Assembly (NCBI GenBank): GCA_963817135.1
Contig: CAWFNG010000019.1
Location: forward strand, 1 to 64,000
Reading direction: 5' to 3'
From: VAZQ01 sp963817135
GTDB lineage: Bacteria > Pseudomonadota > Alphaproteobacteria > Rhizobiales > Xanthobacteraceae
DNA: 64,000 bases
Made by a program: the position numbers and the translations under genes. Positions 1-9,286 of the stretch are shown here, in pieces. Numbering within the stretch: position 1 is the first letter of the stretch; every line of letters starts with the position of its first letter. The notes under the pieces were generated by a model, which was not told the DNA's origin, searched no databases, and was given only the letters and a program-made list of their open reading frames with translations.

Positions 1-3000
1 TCCAGCGTCGCCCCGCTCTTCGCTTCCAGCGTGGCATTCGCCTCGTTGATGATCGCGTTCGTCCCGGTGCTGAGCACCACTTGCGTTGGTAGTGCCGGTG
101 GCGGCGATGTCGCCAAAATTGTCCAGCGTCAGGTTGGCGTCGCCGATCGTCCCCGCTTCGCTGATGTTGCCTTGGTTGACCAGCTTGGAGGCCAGCCCCA
201 CCCGTCTCATCGCTGGTGCTGACAACGGTGTTCTTGCCGCTGTCGGGTCAGCGTCATCGTCGTGCCGGTGGCGAGGGTGACCGTGCCCTCGATCTGCAGC
301 GTCAACCGTCGCCAGGCTCGAACCGTTGAGCGCGATCGTCCCGCCAGTGACGGTGTCCTTCACCAGCTCCAGCGTGCCGCCGTCATTGGCCTTGATGGTG
401 GCGCCGGTATTGGTGACGTCGCTGTCAATCTCCAGCGTCGCCCCGCTCTTCGCTTCCAGCGTGGCATTCGCCTCGTTGATGATCGCGTTCGTCCCGGTGC
501 TGAGCACCAGCTCATGGTAGTGCAGTTGGCGCGCGGCTGTTCGCCAAAATTGTCCAGCGTCAGGTTGGCGTCGCCGATCGTCCCACTTCTCGCTGATGTT
601 GCCTTGATTGACCAGCTTGGAGGCCGCCCCACCCGTCTCATCGCTGGTGCTGACAACGGTGTTCTTGCCGCTGTCGGTCAGCGTCATCGTCGTGCCGGTG
701 GCGAGGGTGACCGTGCCGTCCGGATCTCCAGCGTCGTCGCCAGGCTCGAACCGTTGAGCGCGATCGTCCCGCCAGTGACGGTGTCCTTCACCAGCTCCAG
801 CGTGCCGCCGTCATTGGCCTTGATGGTGGCGCCGGTATTGGTGACGTCGCTGTCAATCTCCAGCGTCGCCCCGCTCTTCGCTTCCAGCGTGGCATTCGCC
901 TCGTTGATGATCGCGTTCGTCCCGGTGCTGAGCACCAGCTCGTTGGTAGTGCCGGTGGCGGCGATGTCCGAATTTGTCCAGCGTCAGGTTGGCGTCGCCG
1001 ATCGTCCCCGCTCCGCTGATGTTGCCTTGGTTGACCAGCTTGGAGGCCGCCCCACCCGTCTCATCGCTGGTGCTGACAACGGTGTTCTTGCCGCTGTCGG
1101 TCAGCGTCATCGTCGTGCCGGTGGCGAGGGTGACCGTGCCCTCGATCTGCAGCGTCGTCGCCAGGCTCGAACCGTTGAGCGCGATCGTCCCGCCAGTGAC
1201 GGTGTCCTTCACCAGCTCCAGCGTGCCGCCGTCATTGGCCTTGATGGTGGCGCCGGTATTGGTGACGTCGCTGTCAATCTCCAGCGTCGCCCCGCTCTTC
1301 GCTTCCAGCGTGGCATTCGCCTCGTTGATGATCGCGTTCGTCCCGGTGCTGAGCGGCTAGCGCGTTGGTAGTGCCGGTGGCGGCGATGTCGCCGAAGTTG
1401 TTCAGCGTCAGGTTGGTGTCGCCGATCGTCCCCGCTCCGCTTGATGTTGCCTTGGTTGACCAGCTTGGAGGCCGGCCCACCCGTCTCATCGCTGGTGCTG
1501 ACAACGGTGTTCTTGCCGCTGTCGGTCAGCGTCATCGTCGTGCCGGTGGCGAGGGTGACCGTGCCCTCGATCTGCAGCGTCGTCGCCAGGCTCGGAACCG
1601 TTGAGCGCGATCGTCCCGCCAGTGACGGTGTCCTTCACCAGCTCCAGCGTGCCGCCGTCATTGGCCTTGATGGTGGCGCCGGTATTGGTGACGTTGCTGT
1701 AAGAAATCTCCAGCGTCGCCCCGCTCTTCGCTTCCAGCGTGGCATTCGCCTCGTTGATGATCGCGTTGTACGTCCCGGTGCTGAGCACCAGCTCATTGGT
1801 AGTGCCGGTGGCGGCGATGTCGCCAAAATTGTCCAGCGTCAGGTTGGCGTCGCCGATCGTCCCCGCTCCGCTGATGTTGCCTTGGTTGACCAGCTTGGAG
1901 GCCGCCCCACCCGTCTCATCGCTGGTGCTGACAACGGTGTTCTTGCCGCTGTAGGTCAGCGTCATCGTCGTGCCGGTGGCGAGGGTGACCGTGCCCTCGA
2001 TCTGCAGCGTCGTCGCCAGGCTCGAACCGTTGAGCGCGATCGTCCCGCCAGTGACGGTGTCCTTCACCAGCTCCAGCGTGCCGCCGTCATTGGCCTTGAT
2101 GGTGGCGCCGGTATTGGTGACGTTGCTGTCAATCTCCAGCGTCGCCCCGCTCTTCGCTTCCAGCGTGGCATTCGCCTCGTTGATGATCGCGTTCGTCCCG
2201 GTGCTGAGCACCAGCTCGTTGGTAGTGCCGGTGGCGGCGATGTCGCCAAAATTGTCCAGCGTCAGGTTGGCGTCGCCGATCGTCCCCGCTCCGCTGATGT
2301 TGCCTTTGTTGACCAGCTTGGAGGCCGCCCCCACCCGTCTCATCGCTGGTGCTGACAGCGGGAATATTGCCGCTGTCGGTCAGCGCGTCATCGTCGTGCC
2401 GGTGGCGAGGGTGACCGTGCCCTCGATCTGCAGCGTCGTCGCCAGGCTCGAACCGTTGAGCGCGATCGTCCCGCCAGTGACGGTGTCCTTCACCAGCTCC
2501 AGCGTGCCGCCGTCATTGGCCTTGATGGTGGCGCCGGTATTGGTGACGTTGCTGTCAATCTCCAGCGTCGCCCCGCTCTTCGCTTCCAGCGTGGCATTCG
2601 CCTCGTTGATGATCGCGTTCGTCCCGGTGCTGAGCACCAGCTCATGGTAGTGCCGGTCGCCGTTGGAGATGTCGCCAAAGTCTCCAGCGTCAGGTTGGCG
2701 TCGCCGATCGTCCCCGCTCCGCTGATGTTGCCTTGGTTGACCAGCTTGGAGGCCGCCCCACCCGTCTCATCGCTGGTGCTGACAACGGTGTTCTTGCCGC
2801 TGTGGGTCAGCGTCATCGTCGTGCCGGTGGCGAGGGTGACCGTGCCCTCGATCTGCAGCGTCGTCGCCAGGCTCGAACCGTTGAGCGCGATCGTCCCGCC
2901 AGTACGGCAGCTGTTCTTCACCAGCTCCAGCGTGCCGCCGTCATTGGCCTTGATGGTGGCGCCGGTATTGGTGACGTTGCTGTCAATCTCCAGCGTCGCC

Positions 3001-3955
3001 CCGCTCTTCGCTGGGAGCGTGGCATTCGCCTCGTTGATGATCGCGTTCGTCCCGGTGCTGAGCACCAGCTCGTTGGTAGTGCCGGTGGCGGCGATGTCGC
3101 CAAAATTGTCCAGCGTCAGGTTGGCGTCGCCGATCGTCCCGCTCCGCTGATGTTGCGGTTGACCAGCTTGGAGGCCGCCCCACCCGTCTCATCGCTGGTG
3201 CTGACAACGGTGTTCTTGCCGCTGTCGGTCAGCGTCATCGTCGTGCCGGTGGCGAGGGTGACCGTGCCCTCGATCTGCAGCGTCGTCGCCAGGCTCGAAC
3301 CGTTGAGCGCGATCGTCCCGCCAGTGACGGTGTCCTTCACCAGCTCCAGCGTGCCGCCGTCATTGGCCTTGATGGTGGCGCCGGTATTGGTGACGTCGCT
3401 GTCAATCTCCAGCGTCGCCCCGCTCTTCGCTTCCAGCGTGGCATTCGCCTCGTTGATGATCGCGTTCGTCCCGGTGCTGAGCACCAGCTCGTTGGTAGTG
3501 CCGGTGGCGGCGATGTCGCCAAAATTGTCCAGCGTCAGGTTGGCGTCGCCGATCGTCCCCGCTCCGCTGATGTTGCCTTGGTTGACCAGCTTGGAGGCCG
3601 CCCCACCCGTCTCATCGCTGGTGCTGACAACGGTGTTCTTGCCGCTGTCGGTCAGCGTCATCGTCGTGCCGGTGGCGAGGGTGACCGTGCCTTCGATCTG
3701 CAGCGTCGTCGCCAGGCTCGAACCGTTGAGCGCGATCGTCCCGCCAGTGACGATATACTGCACCAGCTCCAGCGTGCCGCCGTCATTGGCCTTGATGGTG
3801 GCGCCGGTATTGGTGACGTCGCTGTCAATCTCCAGCGTCGCCCCGCTCTTCGCTTCCAGCGTGGCATTCGCCTGGTTGATGATCGCGTTGCCGTTCCGGT
3901 GCTGAGCGCCACTTCGTTGGTAGTGCCGGTGGCGGCGATGTCGCCAAAATTGTCC
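1..3955 (-). repeat. ten tandem copies of a ~423-bp coding repeat
   Basis: The marker ggcattcgcctcgttgatg recurs at about 33, 463, 891, 1312, 1741, 2167, 2593, 3021, 3440 and 3863 (one copy has tggttgatg). Spacings are 419-430 bp; the intact spacing is 423 bp, 141 codons. Copies are almost identical at the DNA level and differ mainly by 1-7 base indels and a few substitutions (e.g. gtgacgtcgctg versus gtgacgttgctg). On the minus strand the unit encodes a Thr/Asn/Gly-rich sequence containing INEANATLEAKSGATLEI, TIKANDGGTLELVKDTV and ASKLVNQGNISGAGTIGD, a pattern typical of right-handed beta-helix passenger domains. The array continues past the left edge, so the copy number is a minimum. Confidence 0.93.
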
Positions 3956-6262
3956 AGTTTCAGATTACTGATCATGCCAAACTCGACGATGGTGTTGTCG
4001 GCATTATCGAGGGTCTGAGTGCAGGTATTACAGGTGATAGAGCCGCAGTAAGTCACCCTGCCCGCCGGTGAGGCTGAGCGTGCCCGACCCAGGTATCGAC
4101 GTAAAAGGTGGACTGACTGTTGGCCAGAATATACTGATGGGGGCCCGCGCCGGTATTGTTGATCTGGTTGCCTTTGACATCGAGCACGCCCCCGCCGGTC
4201 AACTCTAACAATCCCGCATTGTCGATCACCGTCCCGGTTCCGGTCCCAACAGTCAAAGTCCCGCCAGCCATAATGTCGAGCGTCGCGGTGTCGACGAGAA
4301 GGGTTATGGTGCGAACAGCCTGACTGTCCCGTGACGGCGACCGTGTAAGGGTCGGTATGATGGATGAGGACCGCGTCATTGTTCGCTCCAGGAATTTCTC
4401 CAGGAAAGGAGCAGGTCGAGATCATGGAAGTTGCCGTTTGCAAAGTACACCGGATGGGCCGAGCCACTGGAAGGCACGACGAACTCAATGATCTGAACGG
4501 TCACATCCTGGGTCCAGGTGCCGACGGATGGGTCGGTAAACTGGTCGGCAACAGTGACGGCGAAGACGTCGCTGTATGTCGTGAAACCAGCGGCCTGCAG
4601 CTGCTGCTGTTGCTGCGGGGTAAGCGTGTAGCTCCAGCTAATAACCCCGCCTGTACCCAAGCTGTTTGTGTCGGTAGTAACTTTTGCCGTCAGCGTCCCA
4701 TACGGTGAGTGGCCGGGAGCCGACGCGACCATGATAAAACCATTGGCATAGGGAGAAAAACCGTCCCAACAATATGATGGGTGTCGGGCGTTGGAACGAC
4801 GTCCGGGTCTGAAAACAGCAGCGCCAACCGGTTCGAGGTAGTGCCGCTGGTCATCGCAACCGCTGCACCGCTCGCGAAGATGGTGGCGCTCACGGGAGCC
4901 GAGGTGATGACCGGGTTGTTGTTGACGCCGACAATCGCCACAGTGACCGGCAGCGGTACCTTGCCGTCCGCCGAAATCAAATTCAGAGTATCGGAGAGTT
5001 TGTACCCCTCCGCCAAGGCCACGACATTGGGAGCGCCGCTATTGACCGTGTGGCGTCAGGCGCCGCTCGCTGAGGTAAACGTAAACGTACCGTATGTGGA
5101 GGTCGCACCCACCTGACGAAGTGAGCCAGCGACGGATCGTTGTTAAATGCCGTGACGGTACCGCTGGCGACAATGGTTCCTTGCCGAACCAGGTGCAAGT
5201 CACCTATTGTGCTTTTGCGGTTTTCCCCGGCCAAACAACTCTGCAACCGTGCCGACCGTCGTGCCTCCTGTCACGGTGATCAAAGGGCCCGTGATAGGGT
5301 CCGTGATAAAAAACGTTCCTGTACCAGACGACTGCCCGCCGGTCGACCCTGACTGCGTGCCCGCCGTCGTGGAGCCGGTGAAGCTGAACGTGACGACGAA
5401 AGTTGACGTCAGGCCTGCCAAATTGGAACCGGCGAACGTATAGGGGCTGCCGCCGCCGGTGTTGCCCGCAAAACCAGGGTTGGTCCCGACCTGCATAAAG
5501 GCGGGAGCGTGCGAAAGGGTGCCCATTACATCGCTGACGTAATTCGCCGCCATATAGGCAAGCTGCGAAGAAGAAAGCGTGACGTACTCTATGGTCCCGT
5601 CCGGGGTGATGACGACCGCCTGATCGAATTTGTCGACCACGGCGGTCAGACGCTCACCCGTCGCGGGATCGATCCGGTACTGACCCGTGCTGGGATCCTT
5701 CAGGTAGGCTACGAACGAACCAGCCTCGGGGGGGATAAAGCCATCGTCCACGATAAAAAGTTTAAGAGCGTCGGCATGGAGGTCCTTGATAACGGAGAAG
5801 GTGAGCGCCGCGAGCGTCACGAATCCCGTCGCACAGCCCCGTGCAGGCGCGCGAATCGTGGCGAAAGGCAAATCAATGCGCAGCCCCTCGCCGCGTGCTC
5901 GCCGGCCGGCAATGAATGCAAAGGCGCCACGGGCGAGACTGAACAAGGCTCGAGTGCAAGCGACCTTTCGGGTCGCAGAGAAACTCGTCGAGAGCGAATC
6001 GGGCGCTGTCGGATAAATTGAAAGCAGTACCGTCAATGAAAACGATGCCGACCGCGCCGTCCGGCGCCGTCTCAATGACATCGCCCCGATAGACGAGGTC
6101 GCCAGCCTTGAGCGCAACCGGACCCGCCGCGCGTGTTGCGGTAACGATACCCGTTACCGACTGGATTTGACCAATCGCCGAGAAAGGCGGGGGTACACAA
6201 ATCAAGCTGGAGCCGGTAGACACACCATCGGCTCCCGGCCAACCGCCGGTTGTTCGGAACAT
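1..6262 (-). pseudogene. giant FecR-domain, repeat-rich surface protein (frame-broken, 3' end outside window)
   Basis: Probable secreted adhesin or autotransporter-like protein. It starts with ATG at 6262, with GAGG about 5 bases before it. Residues ~30-95 form a FecR domain (GDLVYRGDVIET, GTAFNLSDSARFALDEF), which continues in another frame at ~5985-5870 (ARGAFAFIAG). Then come a VCBS/cadherin-like stretch (5860-4380, e.g. NNNPVITSAPVSATIFASGA and TLTPQQQQQLQAAGFTTYSD) and a beta-helix-like region with GTLTVGTGTGTVIDNAGLL (4370-4080). From ~3955 to base 1 there are ten copies of a 141-aa repeat. Homologous protein stretches sit in different frames, with breaks near 5990, 5215, 5060, 4752, 4405, 4310 and 4080 and in most repeats. 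The break near 4752 falls in a T run and would be repaired by one added base. Either the gene is decaying or the sequence has indel errors. It is transcribed divergently from the FecR gene at 6627. The surface role is inferred from domain type. Confidence 0.75.
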
Positions 6263-6626
6263 CAGGACCTCAACCCCTCTGCCCCGTTTTTCTCCCGCGC
6301 TGGGCTTGGCGCTGCTCCCCCGCCCGCCGTCGTGGCGATTACCCTTTATAGACTGTTAAAGCAACGGTTTGTCATAAAAATGGTTGAAATCACGCGCTTG
6401 TGGGCGGACAATGCGGGTGACCAGCAGTTCTACCCTCGGTACTGCATCCGTATATGTGATCTACTTCACATTGCGCAGGATCATTTTGAAGTATATTTTC
6501 AGTCAGCCGAAAATCGGCCGAATTGAAGCCATAGCGGCTTCAACCGACTGGAATGACGCAAACGGCTGCTGCGCCGAGGCGGTGCATGCGCCCGAGGATA
6601 TGTAACCAAAGCCTGGAGGGAAAATC
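6263..6626. promoter_or_regulatory. divergent intergenic region between two FecR genes
   Basis: This 364-bp gap separates the leftward FecR adhesin from the rightward FecR protein and must hold both promoters. It is more AT-rich than its surroundings around 6340-6520. A perfect 7-bp inverted repeat, tgaagcc-atagc-ggcttca, lies at 6524-6542, ~85 bp before the 6627 start, and could be an operator. No open reading frame here resembles a protein I know. No promoter boxes can be named with confidence. Confidence 0.4.
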
Positions 6627-7383
6627 TTGCGCACCTGTACGATATCCCTGACGGCCGGCTTGGCCCTGCTGGCAAGCCTTTCTTTGGCGCACATGGGCCT
6701 TGCGCAAAACAGCCCGGCGCCCGCGCCCGCGGTTGCGACCCCGATTGGAAAGGTTGCAACGGCAAAAGGTGCGATCACAGTCGAGCACGGTGACGCCGTG
6801 GTCCTTCAGGCCAACCTGCCGGCGAATGCCGGGCAGACCAAAGTCGGCGATCTCGTCTACAAGGGCGATATCGTTGCAACCGGAGCCGATGGGGCGATCG
6901 GCATCACGTTCACCGATGGGACCGCATTCAACCTTTCGAGCAACGCTCGCATGGTCTTGAACGAGTTCGTCTACGACCCCAATGGAAAGTCGAACTCGAC
7001 TTTCTTCAGCCTCTCCAAAGGGACGTTCACCTTCATTGCCGGCAAGGTTGCCAGGACCGGCGACATGAAGATCGATACTCCTGTTGCAACCATGGGCATC
7101 CGCGGCACCACCCCGCATGTGGAAATCTCCTCCGACGGCACGGTGACCTTCAACACCCTCATCGAGGACAAAAAGGCGATAGAGAAAACCATTGGCGGTC
7201 GCTGCGGCGGCGCCCAAAAAAGTGCGCAGGACCGCAGCGAATCCCGGCACATCCGTCGCCCCGAGCGCACCGCCGCGCCGGCTGCGCCTGCCGTCCAGGT
7301 GGAAAAGAAGCCCGAAACCGCCGCCAGACATGAAGCTCGACAGCTCCTACGATATCAACATCAGGATTTGTGATCATTGTTGA
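6627..7383 (+). CDS. secreted FecR-domain protein
   Basis: A FecR-domain protein exported by an N-terminal signal peptide (TISLTAGLALLASLSLAHMGLAQ, cut after ~residue 27). The start is TTG at 6627, supported by GGAGGG six bases upstream. The FecR core spans residues ~40-180: KVGDLVYKGDIVATG, DGTAFNLSSNARMVLNEFVY and TPVATMGIRGTTPHVEIS. There is no transmembrane anti-sigma architecture, so it is probably an envelope protein and not a FecR-type signalling protein. The original frame continues to a stop at ~7373, but a shifted frame from ~7190 gives the C-terminal tail LDSSYDINIRICDHC ending at 7383. That Asn-Ile-x-x-Cys-x-x-Cys ending resembles tails I recall from related rhizobial FecR proteins, so a one-base error near 7185-7200 is likely. 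It is paralogous to the N-terminus of the divergent adhesin. Confidence 0.75.
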
Positions 7384-7413
7384 ACGACGTTCAATCACTC
7401 ATCACGTCGTCAT

Positions 7414-7444
7414 GGTGATGGCCGGACTTGTTCCGGCCATCACC
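7414..7444 (+). terminator. perfect 13-bp hairpin after the FecR gene
   Basis: GGTGATGGCCGGA at 7414-7426 pairs perfectly with TCCGGCCATCACC at 7432-7444 around a CTTGT loop, followed by gtcttt. It lies 31 bp behind the FecR stop and may end its transcript. It also matches the palindromic style of dispersed rhizobial elements, so it may be a repeat used as a terminator. Confidence 0.5.
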
Positions 7445-7528
7445 GTCTTTAATCTTGCTCAGCTTCAAGATGTGAATGCCTGGAACGGGTATGACGGATG
7501 ACCCGAAGGATGAGATAGGAGGCTGGAA

Positions 7529-8377
7529 ATGGAATGCAGGCCATTGGGGGGCCTGGTCCACAGTCTCGTGCCAATTCTGATCCTGCTCCTGTGCCCCGCG
7601 ATCAGCACGGCGCAGACTCCAAGGCTCAAGAACATTGCCTTGTGCAACGGCGAGGATCGCAGCGCCCCGGATCTCCAGATCAACGGCTGCACGGCACTGA
7701 TCGATGCGGGCGATGAGACGCCGCAGACAGTTACCATCGCCTATAACAATCGGGGAAATGCCTATGCGGCGAAAGGCGAACTCGATCTCGCCATCAAGGA
7801 CTACGATCACGCTTTGAAGTTAAATCCGGAATCCGCGAGAACATTCAACAACCGCGGGGTCGCCTACCGGAAAAAAGGCGAATACGACCGCGCGCTGCAG
7901 GATTTCGAGCAGTCGATCAAGCTCAATCCCATGTATGCCGGTGCCTATGCGAACCGGGCGGGAACCTACGAGGCCAAAAGCCAGTACGATCTCGCCACCA
8001 AGGATTACGACGATGCGATCCGCCTTGCACCAACTGTGGAAGCCATCTGGAACGGCCGCTGCTGGTGCCGTGCGATCATAGGGGAACTCGATGCCGCGCT
8101 GGCGGACTGCAACGAAGCGCTGCGATTGCGGCCCGACGACCCCGCGGCCTTGGATTCGCGCGGGCTCGCTTATCTGAAAAAAGGCCAGCTCGACCTGGCA
8201 ATCGAGGATTACAATTCCGCCCTGCGATTGGATTCCAAGCTTGCCGGCGCGCTCTACGGACGCGGGCTCGCTAAGCTCAAGAAAGGTGACGTGAGCGGCG
8301 CCAATGCAGATATGGCGGCGGCGAAGGAAATCGCGGCCAATATCGTCGCCGATTTCGCGCGTTACGGCCTGCCCTGA
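7529..8377 (+). CDS. secreted tetratricopeptide-repeat protein
   Basis: A 282-aa TPR protein of unknown partner. ATG at 7529 follows AGGAGG at a good distance. Residues 1-30 form a signal peptide (LVPILILLLCPAISTAQ), so it acts outside the cytoplasm. After a short cysteine-containing segment (ALCNGEDRSAPDLQINGCTA), about six consecutive TPR units run from ~70 to ~270, with repeated A-Y-x-N-R-G and D-L-A-I-x-D-Y-D/N-x-A-L-x-L signatures. TPR arrays are scaffolds; nothing seen names a ligand. It follows the secreted FecR gene in the same direction with a 145-bp gap containing a strong hairpin, so it probably has its own promoter. Confidence 0.85.
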   Translation: MECRPLGGLVHSLVPILILLLCPAISTAQTPRLKNIALCNGEDRSAPDLQINGCTALIDAGDETPQTVTIAYNNRGNAYAAKGELDLAIKDYDHALKLNPESARTFNNRGVAYRKKGEYDRALQDFEQSIKLNPMYAGAYANRAGTYEAKSQYDLATKDYDDAIRLAPTVEAIWNGRCWCRAIIGELDAALADCNEALRLRPDDPAALDSRGLAYLKKGQLDLAIEDYNSALRLDSKLAGALYGRGLAKLKKGDVSGANADMAAAKEIAANIVADFARYGLP

Positions 8378-8639
8378 AAGCGGCTTCTTCTCCGCAGAAC
8401 GGCTGATCTCTTCGCATTACGTATTCGTTGAACATCATCTTCGGATTGAAGATGATGTTTTCCGAAAACATTACCATTTTGAAATCATGTTCGTACCCAT
8501 TCTTCAGAATGGATTCACCGCGATTTCTTGCAGCAACGCGTAAGCAACTCCGATGCAATCGATCGGGCGCAAAGCATTCCCCAAAACTTCGCAGGTGCGA
8601 CCGGCAGAGCCGGCCAACGCTGCGAAATCGGGGGGCGTC
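8378..8639. repeat. non-coding stretch with two hairpins
   Basis: No gene is recognised between the TPR stop and the peptidase remnant. AACATCATCTTC (8431-8442) pairs perfectly with GAAGATGATGTT (8448-8459) around GGATT, and ccattc-ttca-gaatgg lies near 8498-8513. The stretch gatgttttccgaaaac resembles the inner part of the rhizobial palindrome seen intact at 17631-17678, so this may be a degraded copy. The first hairpin could end the TPR transcript, but it has no T run. Confidence 0.5.
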
Positions 8640-9111
8640 CGGTCATGTCATTCCCTCGCGCAAGCCGCGCGAATACTCATGTGCCTCGCCGTTGTTTGCT
8701 GCACGCAAATGCGCGCTATCGCCCACCCGACGCAATTGGGCGCAACCGTCGAAGCTTCCCTCGACGCGGGATCGAACCCGCAAGGCGGCACAGCCAAAAA
8801 CGAGGAAGCGGGAAACCCTTCGCTGCCAAAGATAGCTGCGCTAACCAGCCGGCCGATTACGCCATCGTAAAATACGTCGCGCTGCGCGAAGCGGGCAGCG
8901 ATCATGTTGATCTGCGGTTAGCAATCGTGTGCGACGTCAAACGCGGACCATTCACGCAATTGTTGCGGCGCGTCTCGACGGCGAGTGGCTCATTTTGGAT
9001 AATCGCATGCTGATCATGATCAAAGCCGCACAGGCGCAGTATTATCAGCCGCTTTACCTGCTCGACCACCGCGGCGTGCGCGAGTTTGTCGCGACCGCGC
9101 GCGTACCGTAA
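8640..9111 (+). pseudogene. remnant of a transglutaminase-like cysteine peptidase (BTLCP family)
   Basis: Two stretches in different frames match the C-terminal half of bacterial transglutaminase-like cysteine proteinases. At ~8850-8945 is DYAIVKYVALREAG...LRLAIV, and at 8929-9111 is HAIVAARLDGEWLILDNR...YQPLYLLDHRGVREF. The catalytic His (IHAIV) and Asp (ILDNR) positions remain. The GDCEDYA motif that carries the catalytic Cys is replaced by CANQPADYA, and the ~90 residues that normally precede it are not found. A signal-peptide-like stretch (ILMCLAVVCCTQMRAIAHP) lies upstream at ~8675-8735 in a third frame. The internal loss and at least one frame change point to a true pseudogene, not just a sequencing slip. 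Family naming is from remembered motifs. Confidence 0.6.
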
Positions 9112-9147
9112 ATCATACGATTACAACAACGTCGCATTATATTCGCT

Positions 9148-9217
9148 GTCATTCCGGGGCGAGGCCGAAGCGAAGCAAAGGCCGAGAGCCCGGAAATCCC
9201 ATATGCCCCGGAATGAC
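9148..9217. repeat. dispersed palindrome gtcattccggggc...gccccggaatgac
   Basis: GTCATTCCGGGGC (9148-9160) and GCCCCGGAATGAC (9205-9217) are perfect inverted ends enclosing ~44 bp. It lies in the non-coding gap after the peptidase remnant. Such elements are widespread in Bradyrhizobium-like genomes. Confidence 0.75.
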
Positions 9218-9286
9218 AAGTGATTTGAAACCTCAGCGTCCAGTGATATTGCTGAGAAGTTCGCGGCATTATCGAGTGCAACCACA

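Noticed and set aside
262..1371. Plus-strand 369-aa open frame in the repeat array
   Set aside because: It is antisense to the beta-helix repeat. Its residues repeat only because the DNA repeats, it is Arg-rich without a family resemblance, and it has no ribosome site.
1..3955. CRISPR array
   Set aside because: The period is ~423 bp with no short repeat-spacer alternation; units are coding and contiguous.
5509..6021. Plus-strand 170-aa frame over the FecR part of the adhesin
   Set aside because: It is antisense to clear FecR and linker protein sequence, with highly charged low-quality composition.
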